From Bordetella parapertussis (GTDB taxonomy: Bacteria > Pseudomonadota > Gammaproteobacteria > Burkholderiales > Burkholderiaceae_C), in NCBI GenBank assembly GCA_945875935.1, contig CAMCNE010000062.1, forward strand, positions 1-13,172: a DNA stretch of 13,172 nucleotides, in the 5' to 3' direction. A program made the position numbers and the translations under genes. The notes beneath the pieces are model-generated. The model made no database searches and had not been told where the DNA came from. It saw nothing but the letters and a program-made list of their open reading frames with translations. The first letter of the stretch is position 1, and each line of letters starts with the position of its first letter. Shown piece by piece: positions 6,426 through 13,172 of the stretch.

Positions 6426-7736
6426 ATGCTGGGCTGGCGCTTGATTGATCGCCTGGAGGCCCCGCCGCAGCGTGTGATCTGGAGCGTCGCAGGCCTGGTT
6501 CATGCGGTCAGCGATGCGCTCAGTGCGCGCTTTTCGGCTTGCACGGTAGCGGGTGAGCTGTCGGGCTTTTCGCGCGCTGCGAGCGGCCACAGTTATTTCA
6601 CGCTCAAGGACGCTGATGGCAAGTCGGTGTCGCTGCGCTGCGCGATGTTCAAGCGCGCCGGCAGCTTGCTGCAGTTTCTTCCCGCCGACGGCCAACAGGT
6701 CCAGTTGCGCGGCCGACTCGCGGTCTACGAGCCACGAGGCGAGTTGCAGTTCATCGTCGAGTCCATGCAATTGAGCGGCGAGGGCGCGCTTTACGAGCAG
6801 TTCCTGCTGCTCAAGCAAAGGCTTGAGCGCCAGGGGCTTTTCGACAGCGACCGCAAACGCCCGATCACGCTCTGGCCGCGGCGAGTCGGTGTGGTCACTT
6901 CGCTGGATGCAGCTGCCTTGCACGATGTGGTGTCGACGTTTGCGCGTCGGGTGCCTCATGTGGAGTTGATCATCTATGCGTCGATCGTCCAGGGCGATCA
7001 GGCGCCCGAAGCGCTGGTGGCGGCCATGGCAAGGGCGGGCCTGCGGCGCGAGGTGGACACGCTGCTGATCTGCCGAGGCGGGGGGTCGATGCAAGACCTC
7101 TGGGCCTTCAATGACGAGCGTGTCGTGCGCGCGGTGGTGGCTTCGCCGATTCCCGTGATCAGCGGGGTCGGCCACGAGACCGACGTCACGCTGGTGGACT
7201 TTGCCGCCGATCTGCGCGCGCCCACACCGACCGCGGCTGCTGAACTTTGCGCCCGCTCCACGCGAGATGCCGAGGGCGATCTGACCCGCGCTGCGGTGGC
7301 GATGCGCAGGCGCATGCATCAGGCGATCGACACCCAGGCGCAACGCGCCGACAGGGTGGCCGTGAAGTTGCTCAGACCGGCCGAGGCCCTGCGCAGGCAG
7401 ACCGCAGTGCTCGACAGGCACGCGCACCGGCTGTCGGCGGCCGCGCAGCGTGTGGTGACGGCAGCGCGCCAAGACCTTCAAGGCTGCGCCGCCGGGCTGC
7501 AGCGCGCCAACATGAATTCGCTGCAGGCGGCAGGGCGCCGGCTTGATCGGCTTGGCGAGCGGCTGTGCGGCCTGGACCCCGAGGTCGTGCTCAGGCGTGG
7601 CTACGCGTGGCTGACGGATGTCGAGGCCAAACCGCTGACCTCGGTGAGGCAATTGACAGTGGGACAGAGCGTGCGTGCGGTTCTGGCCGATGGGCAGATC
7701 GAAGCCCATGTCACCGGCGTTGTCCAGCGCGACTGA
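6426..7736 (+). CDS. xseA: Exodeoxyribonuclease VII large subunit
   Basis: With the ATG at 6426 this is a 436-residue protein. With several XseB subunits it forms exonuclease VII, which degrades single-stranded DNA from both ends to short oligonucleotides. An N-terminal OB-fold (about 18-118) includes GELSGFSRAASGHSYFTLKD and VYEPRGELQ. The catalytic core contains VVTSLDAAALHDVV, RGGGS (217-221), DLWAFNDERV, GHETD (249-253) and DLRAPTPTAAAE. A long alpha-helical, coiled-coil-like region (about 273-390) and a C-terminal domain with RRGYAWLT follow. The start is uncertain: the frame opens at a GTG at 6372. ATG 6426 has GGAG 16 nt upstream. GTG 6474 has GGAGG 14 nt upstream and begins right at the conserved IWSV strand. 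xseB is not in the window. sodB follows 68 bp downstream. Confidence 0.95.
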   Translation: MLGWRLIDRLEAPPQRVIWSVAGLVHAVSDALSARFSACTVAGELSGFSRAASGHSYFTLKDADGKSVSLRCAMFKRAGSLLQFLPADGQQVQLRGRLAVYEPRGELQFIVESMQLSGEGALYEQFLLLKQRLERQGLFDSDRKRPITLWPRRVGVVTSLDAAALHDVVSTFARRVPHVELIIYASIVQGDQAPEALVAAMARAGLRREVDTLLICRGGGSMQDLWAFNDERVVRAVVASPIPVISGVGHETDVTLVDFAADLRAPTPTAAAELCARSTRDAEGDLTRAAVAMRRRMHQAIDTQAQRADRVAVKLLRPAEALRRQTAVLDRHAHRLSAAAQRVVTAARQDLQGCAAGLQRANMNSLQAAGRRLDRLGERLCGLDPEVVLRRGYAWLTDVEAKPLTSVRQLTVGQSVRAVLADGQIEAHVTGVVQRD

Positions 7737-7750
7737 TCGCGGTCGCTGCC

Positions 7751-7756
7751 TACAAT
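7751..7756 (+). promoter_or_regulatory. Candidate -10 element for sodB
   Basis: TACAAT matches TATAAT in five positions and lies in the 68-bp xseA-sodB gap. It predicts a start near 7763 and a leader of about 40 nt. No clear -35 is present at 16-18 nt, so an activator or weak basal activity is possible. It suggests that sodB is not only read through from xseA. Confidence 0.45.
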
Positions 7757-7804
7757 CGATTTGAAGCGTTTTTCAACCACTTGAACCTCACCCAAAGGAC
7801 GAAC

Positions 7805-8386
7805 ATGGAACACACCCTGCCCGCATTGCCTTACGCGATTGGTGCCCTGGCCCCGCACCTGAGCCAGGAAACGCTCGAATACCACCACGGCAAGCATCAC
7901 AACGCCTATGTGGTCAACCTGAACAACCTGCAAAAGGGCACCGAGTTCGAGTCGCTGAGTCTGGAAGACATCGTCAGGAAGTCTTCGGGCGGTGTCTACA
8001 ACAACGCGGCTCAGGTCTGGAACCACACCTTCTTCTGGAACTGCATGAAGCCTGCCGGTGGTGCAGAACCCAAGGGCGCGCTGGCAGCGGCCATCAATGC
8101 GAAGTTCGGCAGTTATGCCGCCTTCAAGGAAGCTTTCACCAAAAGCGCCGTGGGCAACTTTGGCTCGGGCTGGACCTGGCTGGTGAAGAAGGCCGATGGA
8201 TCGGTGGACATCGTGAACACCGGCGCAGCCGGCACGCCACTGACCTCTGCCGACAAGGCCTTGCTCACCATCGACGTGTGGGAGCACGCTTACTACATCG
8301 ACTACCGCAACATGCGGCCGAAGTGGGTCGAGACCTTCCTGACCTCGCTGGTCAACTGGGATTTCGCGGAAGCCAACTTCGCCTGA
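7805..8386 (+). CDS. sodB: Superoxide dismutase, iron type
   Basis: This 193-residue cytoplasmic enzyme converts superoxide to hydrogen peroxide and oxygen. The four metal ligands are visible at His27 (EYHHGKHH), His74 (VWNHTFFW), Asp157 and His161 (DVWEHAYYID). Gln70 in NNAAQVWNHTF, with alanine instead of glutamine in the NTGAAGTPL segment, points to the iron rather than the manganese type. The length fits bacterial FeSOD (about 192). The ATG at 7805 has a good Shine-Dalgarno AAGGA (7795-7799) at 5 nt. The frame extends upstream to 7565, but that is a shadow of xseA. The gene is followed by a strong terminator. Confidence 0.98.
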   Translation: MEHTLPALPYAIGALAPHLSQETLEYHHGKHHNAYVVNLNNLQKGTEFESLSLEDIVRKSSGGVYNNAAQVWNHTFFWNCMKPAGGAEPKGALAAAINAKFGSYAAFKEAFTKSAVGNFGSGWTWLVKKADGSVDIVNTGAAGTPLTSADKALLTIDVWEHAYYIDYRNMRPKWVETFLTSLVNWDFAEANFA

Positions 8387-8406
8387 ACGGCATTTTTCGC
8401 CCATGC

Positions 8407-8435
8407 AAAAAAACCGGCCTCAGGGCCGGTTTTTT
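8407..8435. terminator. Bidirectional intrinsic terminator between sodB and the DUF192 gene
   Basis: An A-run (8407-8413) and CCGGCC (8414-8419) pair with GGCCGG (8424-8429) and a T-run (8430-8435) around the loop TCAG. The stem is symmetric, with A-tract and T-tract flanks. It can therefore end sodB on the + strand and the convergent gene on the - strand. Confidence 0.93.
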
Positions 8436-8453
8436 CATGGTGGCTGCGGGCGA

Positions 8454-8909
8454 TCAATGCGTAAACGGTTTGCCCGTGAGCTTCGAACCCGGCGAGACGC
8501 CTTTTTTGGCGAACCAGCCATCGTTCATCTCCAGAACCATGCGCACGGGCTTGGACGAGCAGTGGTTGTCGAGGCTTTGCGGCTTCATGTGTTCGATGTT
8601 GACGATGGTGCCGTCGTCGGCCACGAATGCGATATCCAGTGGGATGAGGGTGTTTTTCATCCAGAAGCACTGTTGCTCGGCTCGCTCAAACACGAACAGC
8701 ATGCCCTGATTGGACGGCATGCTTTGCCGAAACATCAGCCCGGTGGCGCGCTCTTGCGGTGACTGCGCGACCTCGGCGCTGATGTTGTGAATGCCCGCGT
8801 TCAGGGTGATGCGGGGCAGATCCTGGGACTGCGCCTGGCAGCCCATGGATGCGAGCGCGATGACGAACCACAGGAGCGGTTTGGGTGTTCGAATGGCCAT
8901 GATTCGCAT
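8454..8909 (-). CDS. DUF192 family exported protein
   Basis: This 151-residue protein has an N-terminal hydrophobic segment (about 12-23) ending in SMGCQAQ. That suggests export, either as a lipoprotein (Cys24, though the residue three before it is Ser instead of the usual Leu) or by ordinary cleavage after CQA. The rest matches DUF192: AEVAQSPQERATGLMFRQSM, GMLFVFERAEQQCFWMKNT, IPLDIAFVADDGTIVNIEHM, then VLEMNDGWFAKKGVSPGSKL. The family has a small beta fold and no firmly known function. I prefer the ATG at 8909. ATG 8900 is possible, and the longer frame would need a TTG at 8948. None has a clear Shine-Dalgarno. It is divergent from icd. Confidence 0.9.
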   Translation of the reverse strand: MRIMAIRTPKPLLWFVIALASMGCQAQSQDLPRITLNAGIHNISAEVAQSPQERATGLMFRQSMPSNQGMLFVFERAEQQCFWMKNTLIPLDIAFVADDGTIVNIEHMKPQSLDNHCSSKPVRMVLEMNDGWFAKKGVSPGSKLTGKPFTH

Positions 8910-8966
8910 GTCGATTTTGGTTGGCTCGCAGCGGTCTATGGAGTCCAAGATTCGTCACATCGTAGG

Positions 8967-8982
8967 GGCATCTAGCGATGCC
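8967..8982. repeat. Inverted repeat GGCATC-TAGC-GATGCC before icd
   Basis: A perfect 6-bp dyad with a 4-bp centre sits in the 162-bp divergent region between the DUF192 gene and icd, about 20 bp upstream of the candidate icd -10. It could be an operator or a small hairpin. A dyad this short is also expected by chance. Confidence 0.3.
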
Positions 8983-9002
8983 TTCGTGCCATGTCGCTGA
9001 AC

Positions 9003-9008
9003 TAGAAT
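9003..9008 (+). promoter_or_regulatory. Candidate -10 element for icd
   Basis: TAGAAT matches TATAAT in five of six positions. It predicts transcription from about 9015 and a leader of nearly 60 nt that includes the Shine-Dalgarno GGAG (9058-9061). The -35 region is poor. Confidence 0.4.
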
Positions 9009-9071
9009 TGCCCCCGAAGTCAAGCAGCCTTTGTATGGCATCCGCCTCAATGTTTCCGGAGCTGAAAGCAC

Positions 9072-10325
<1,254 letters not shown>

Positions 10326-10349
10326 TCGGTGCTCGAGTGTTTGGGCTCG

Positions 10350-10379
10350 AAAAAAACCCGCCATCCGGCGGGTTTTTTT
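10350..10379. terminator. Bidirectional intrinsic terminator between icd and csp
   Basis: A7 (10350-10356) and CCCGCC (10357-10362) pair with GGCGGG (10367-10372) and T7 (10373-10379) around the loop ATCC. It ends icd on the + strand and, by its symmetry, the convergent csp on the - strand. Confidence 0.94.
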
Positions 10380-10380
10380 C

Positions 10381-10402
10381 AAGGCCTCGAAACACAGGCC
10401 TT
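10381..10402. repeat. Second inverted repeat beside the icd/csp terminator
   Basis: AAGGCCT (10381-10387) and AGGCCTT (10396-10402) form a perfect 7-bp stem with an 8-nt loop. On the csp strand it is transcribed before the main terminator, 14 nt after the csp stop. It has no T-run and could protect the csp 3' end or help termination. Confidence 0.4.
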
Positions 10403-10415
10403 CGCATGGCTGGGT

Positions 10416-10661
10416 TCAGACTTGAGCTTCGGAAGTCGACTCTACGACCACCTTCACGTCAACTGCGACGATGTCCTGAGCGAGTTGCCCCTTGGGGCCC
10501 TGCACCAATTCATAGGTCACCTTGCCGCCTTGCTTCAGTGTCTTGAAGCCTTCCATCTGGATGGCCGAGAAGTGCGCGAATACGTCCATTCCACCGCCTT
10601 CAGGCTCGATGAATCCGAACCCTTTGGCGTCGTTGAACCACTTGACGGTGCCTTTAGCCAT
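10416..10661 (-). CDS. Cold-shock-domain protein (CspA family)
   Basis: This 81-residue single cold-shock domain protein binds single-stranded RNA/DNA and acts as an RNA chaperone. It begins MAKGTVKWFNDAKGFGFI with RNP1 (KGFGFI). RNP2 appears as VFAHFSAI, with Ala instead of the common Val. GPKGQLAQDIVAV closes the barrel. A tail of about 14 residues (DVKVVVESTSEAQV) makes it longer than the 67-70 residues of enteric CspA. The ATG at 10661 has GAGGT (10668-10672) about 6 nt upstream. A longer frame to 10748 runs through the promoter region and is not supported. Cold induction cannot be told from the sequence, and many paralogues are constitutive. Confidence 0.95.
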   Translation of the reverse strand: MAKGTVKWFNDAKGFGFIEPEGGGMDVFAHFSAIQMEGFKTLKQGGKVTYELVQGPKGQLAQDIVAVDVKVVVESTSEAQV

Positions 10662-10703
10662 GATGTGACCTCGAAGGTTAAAACCCGTAAAAACATGGGC
10701 ACG

Positions 10704-10733
10704 ATTCTCTGACTGCTTGGGCTCAAGTGTCAA
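10704..10733 (-). promoter_or_regulatory. Candidate sigma70 promoter of csp
   Basis: On the complement a perfect -35 TTGACA (10728-10733) is followed after 18 nt by GAGAAT (10704-10709), four of six matches to the -10 consensus. Transcription would start near 10697, giving a leader of about 36 nt. That is much shorter than the roughly 160-nt leader of E. coli cspA. Confidence 0.5.
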
Positions 10734-10759
10734 GCGAACGAGACACATTAGAGTGTCAA
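10726..10759. repeat. Direct repeat AGTGTCAA before csp
   Basis: AGTGTCAA occurs at 10726-10733 and again at 10752-10759, with starts 26 bp apart. Each copy reads TTGACACT on the csp strand. The proximal copy is the proposed csp -35. A GACAC (10742-10746) also faces GTGTC (10753-10757) as a short dyad. This could be a second promoter or a regulator site overlapping the -35. Confidence 0.4.
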
Positions 10760-10862
10760 CTCAGCGAGATAAATCGTGTCGAATGCGAGTCAAACCGAAT
10801 GTCCGAAGCCGCTCGATCGTGCACAGCGCTGAGCTGTTGGGTGGTCAAGACCATACCGGCCC

Positions 10863-10889
10863 TTGTGAGGGCTTTCATGTCGATAGAAT
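10863..10889 (+). promoter_or_regulatory. Candidate promoter of clpS-clpA, possibly giving a leaderless mRNA
   Basis: TAGAAT (10884-10889) matches TATAAT in five positions, with TTGTGA (10863-10868) 15 nt upstream as a possible -35 (four of six matches). The -10 ends only 5 nt before the clpS ATG, so the transcript would begin at or next to the start codon. No Shine-Dalgarno is visible before clpS, consistent with leaderless initiation. Confidence 0.45.
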
Positions 10890-10894
10890 GAATC

Positions 10895-11248
10895 ATGGCT
10901 ACTGAAAAACCTGTACCAATTCCGTCCGTTCCGGGGACTCCCACAGAGGTAAATCCGGGCGTGGCTGTGGTTGACCGCCAAGTGGTGAAGGTCGATCCGC
11001 CGCGCATGTACCAAGTGATCCTGCTCAACGACGACTACACCCCGATGGAGTTTGTGGTGATGGTTTTGCAGGAGTATTTCAATCGCGACATTGAGAGCGC
11101 GACCCAGATCATGTTGAGGATTCATCATGATGGGCGAGGGGTATGCGGCGTGTTCTCCAAGGACGTCGCCGCGACCAAGGTTGAGTTGGTTCTGGCCGCA
11201 GCAAGACGCGGTGGCCACCCGTTGCAATGCATTATGGAGGCCGCATGA
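10895..11248 (+). CDS. clpS: ClpS adaptor for ClpAP protease
   Basis: This 117-residue adaptor recognises N-degron substrates (proteins with bulky hydrophobic N-termini) and hands them to ClpA. A flexible N-terminal extension of about 37 residues, rich in Pro and Val, precedes the core. LNDDYTPMEFV (44-54) carries the substrate-pocket residues Asn45, Asp46 and Asp47. His77 in MLRIHHDG corresponds to His66 of E. coli. GVCGVFSKDVAATKVE and HPLQC complete the family pattern. The start ATG lies 5 nt after a -10-like hexamer and has no Shine-Dalgarno. The TGA stop overlaps the clpA start as ATGA, so adaptor and unfoldase are made together. Confidence 0.97.
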   Translation: MATEKPVPIPSVPGTPTEVNPGVAVVDRQVVKVDPPRMYQVILLNDDYTPMEFVVMVLQEYFNRDIESATQIMLRIHHDGRGVCGVFSKDVAATKVELVLAAARRGGHPLQCIMEAA

Positions 11249-13172
11249 TCGCGCAGGAACTTGAAGTCAGTCTGCATATGGCGTTTGTCGAGGCGCGCCA
11301 GCAACGCCATGAATTCATCACTGTCGAGCACCTGCTCATGGCATTGCTGGACAACCCCTCGGCCGCAGAAGTTTTGCGAGCTTGTTCTGCCAACAGCGAT
11401 GATTTGCGCAAGAGCCTCGCGCAGTTCATCAAGGAAAACACCCCTACCGTGGGCGGTGTGGACGAGGTGGATACCCAGCCCACCCTGGGTTTTCAGCGGG
11501 TGATTCAGCGCGCCATCATGCACGTGCAATCCACCGGCAGCGGCAAGAAAGAGGTCACAGGCGCCAATGTGCTCGTGGCGATCTTTGGCGAGAAAGATTC
11601 GCACGCTGTGTACTACCTCCACCAGCAAGGCGTGACAAGGCTGGATGTCGTGAACTTCATCGCGCACGGCATCAAGAAGTCGGAGCCGCCCGAAGCCGCC
11701 AAGCCTACCGAGGGCGTGGCCTCCAGTTCCGATGGCGACAAGGACGAGGCCGATGGCAAGGGCAATGCGCTTGACCAGTTCACGCAAAACCTGAATCAGC
11801 TCGCGCGCGAAGGAAAGATCGATCCGCTGATCGGCCGAGAACTCGAGGTCGAGCGTGTCATCCAGATCCTGTGCCGGCGACGCAAGAACAACCCCTTGCT
11901 CGTGGGCGAGGCTGGCGTTGGCAAGACCGCGATCGCCGAAGGACTGGCGTGGCGCATCACCGAAGGCGACGTGCCCGAAGTGCTCGCCAACGCGACTGTT
12001 TATTCGCTGGACATGGGCGCGTTGCTGGCCGGCACCAAGTACCGCGGTGATTTCGAGCAGCGTCTCAAGAGCGTTTTGAAGACGCTCAAGGAACAAACTC
12101 ACGCCGTGTTGTTCATTGACGAAATCCACACCTTGATCGGCGCTGGTGCGGCATCCGGTGGCACGCTGGACGCGAGCAATCTGCTCAAGCCGGCGCTGAG
12201 CTCCGGAACCATGAAGTGCATCGGGGCCACGACCTTCAGCGAGTACCGCGGAATCTTCGAAAAGGATGCCGCGTTGTCGCGCCGCTTCCAGAAGATCGAT
12301 GTGGCCGAGCCGTCGGTCGAACAGACGGTGGAAATTCTCAAAGGCCTCAAGTCTCGTTTTGAAGAGCATCACAGCGTCAAGTACGCGCTGGGGGCGTTGC
12401 AGGCAGCAGCAGAGCTGTCGGCGAAATTCATCAACGACCGTCACCTGCCCGACAAGGCGATCGACGTGATCGACGAGGCCGGCGCTGCCCAGCGCATCCT
12501 GCCCAAGAGCAAGCAGAAAAAGACCATCACCCGCAATGAGGTCGAAGAGATCGTCGCGAAGATTGCCCGCATTCCGCCAGCCAGTGTGTCCAACGATGAC
12601 CGATCCAAGCTCAAGAGTCTGGATCGTGATCTCAAGAGCGTGGTGTTCGGACAGGACCCTTCGATTGAGGCGCTTTCCTCAGCGATCAAGATGGCGCGAT
12701 CGGGTTTGGGCAAGCCCGACAAGCCGATCGGCTCATTCCTGTTTTCCGGGCCTACGGGCGTGGGCAAGACCGAAGTCGCCAAGCAACTCGCCTACGTGCT
12801 GGGCATCGAGTTGATTCGCTTCGACATGAGTGAGTACATGGAGCGCCATGCGGTCAGCCGTTTGATCGGTGCGCCTCCGGGTTATGTTGGCTTCGATCAA
12901 GGCGGCCTGCTGACCGAGGCGGTCACCAAGAAGCCGCACTGCGTGCTGCTGCTCGATGAGATCGAAAAAGCTCATCCCGACGTCTTCAACGTGCTGTTGC
13001 AAGTCATGGATCACGGCACCTTGACCGACAACAACGGCAGGAAGGCCGACTTCCGCAACGTGATCATCGTCATGACCACCAATGCCGGTGCCGAGACGAT
13101 GAACAAGTCGACGATCGGTTTCACCACGGCCCGCGAGCAGGGTGACGAGATGGCCGATGTCAAGCGGATGTT
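11245..13172 (+). CDS. clpA: ClpA AAA+ unfoldase of ClpAP protease (3' end outside the window)
   Basis: The frame is open from ATG 11245 to the right edge (642 full codons of about 760 expected). ClpA unfolds substrates and threads them into ClpP. The N-domain (about 1-143), which docks ClpS, is joined by a charged, glycine-rich linker (144-173) to the first AAA+ module. That module has Walker A GEAGVGKT (221-228), pore loop KYRG (265-268) and Walker B with Asp292/Glu293. The second module has Walker A GPTGVGKT (502-509), pore loop GYVG (546-549) and Walker B with Asp571/Glu572. There is no long middle coiled-coil domain, which separates it from ClpB and ClpC. The start overlaps the clpS stop by ATGA. 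The missing part should be the end of the second module, including the ClpP-binding IGL-type loop if that is not already passed. Confidence 0.97.
   Translation, partial: MIAQELEVSLHMAFVEARQQRHEFITVEHLLMALLDNPSAAEVLRACSANSDDLRKSLAQFIKENTPTVGGVDEVDTQPTLGFQRVIQRAIMHVQSTGSGKKEVTGANVLVAIFGEKDSHAVYYLHQQGVTRLDVVNFIAHGIKKSEPPEAAKPTEGVASSSDGDKDEADGKGNALDQFTQNLNQLAREGKIDPLIGRELEVERVIQILCRRRKNNPLLVGEAGVGKTAIAEGLAWRITEGDVPEVLANATVYSLDMGALLAGTKYRGDFEQRLKSVLKTLKEQTHAVLFIDEIHTLIGAGAASGGTLDASNLLKPALSSGTMKCIGATTFSEYRGIFEKDAALSRRFQKIDVAEPSVEQTVEILKGLKSRFEEHHSVKYALGALQAAAELSAKFINDRHLPDKAIDVIDEAGAAQRILPKSKQKKTITRNEVEEIVAKIARIPPASVSNDDRSKLKSLDRDLKSVVFGQDPSIEALSSAIKMARSGLGKPDKPIGSFLFSGPTGVGKTEVAKQLAYVLGIELIRFDMSEYMERHAVSRLIGAPPGYVGFDQGGLLTEAVTKKPHCVLLLDEIEKAHPDVFNVLLQVMDHGTLTDNNGRKADFRNVIIVMTTNAGAETMNKSTIGFTTAREQGDEMADVKRM

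Noticed and set aside
6354..7709. A 451-codon open frame antisense to xseA
   Set aside because: It mirrors a well-supported gene in GC-rich DNA, has low-complexity His/Arg/Gln-rich translation and no family resemblance.
11125..12444. A 439-codon open frame antisense to clpS-clpA
   Set aside because: It is a shadow of the ClpA frame caused by biased third positions. The translation shows no domain.

Overview
The window reads as ordinary chromosomal DNA of a high-GC betaproteobacterium, most likely Burkholderiales (Comamonadaceae/Rubrivivax-Leptothrix type). Evidence is the GC-rich third codon positions, the protein sequences, and two gene neighbourhoods I recognise as typical of that order: exbB-exbD-lpxK-trm112-like-kdsB-adk divergent from xseA-sodB, and icd/csp/clpS-clpA. 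No insertion sequence, phage gene, CRISPR array, tRNA or rRNA is visible. The taxonomic placement is inference from memory of the families, not a search.

Left part (1-2095, + strand): the 3' end of a TonB-like energy transducer is followed by exbB and two consecutive exbD paralogues. Together they form a complete proton-motive-force transduction module for TonB-dependent outer-membrane transport. It converges on adk.

Middle-left part (2153-6111, - strand): read in its own direction this is exbB2, exbD3, lpxK, a Trm112/YcaR-like small zinc-ribbon-type protein, kdsB and adk. lpxK, the small protein and kdsB overlap one another and look translationally coupled. They join lipid A 4'-phosphorylation with CMP-Kdo synthesis, that is, lipopolysaccharide core/lipid A assembly. 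adk has its own ribosome binding site and a candidate extended -10 promoter. The window thus holds two separate ExbB/ExbD sets within about 6 kb.

Middle part (6112-8453): a 314-bp divergent intergenic stretch leads into xseA (exonuclease VII large subunit) and sodB (iron superoxide dismutase) on the + strand. sodB ends at a strong hairpin terminator shared with a convergent DUF192 gene (- strand).

Right part (8454-13172): the DUF192 gene is divergent from icd (NADP isocitrate dehydrogenase, + strand). icd converges on a cold-shock-domain gene (- strand) across a second strong bidirectional terminator. The csp gene is divergent from clpS-clpA, the N-end-rule adaptor and the Clp unfoldase, which overlap by ATGA. 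clpA runs off the right edge. clpS has a -10-like hexamer so close to its ATG that a leaderless mRNA is plausible.

I did not find a convincing undescribed system. The points most worth a check are the divergent TonB C-terminus with paired ExbD paralogues, the possible leaderless clpS transcript, and the duplicated TTGACA element in front of csp.
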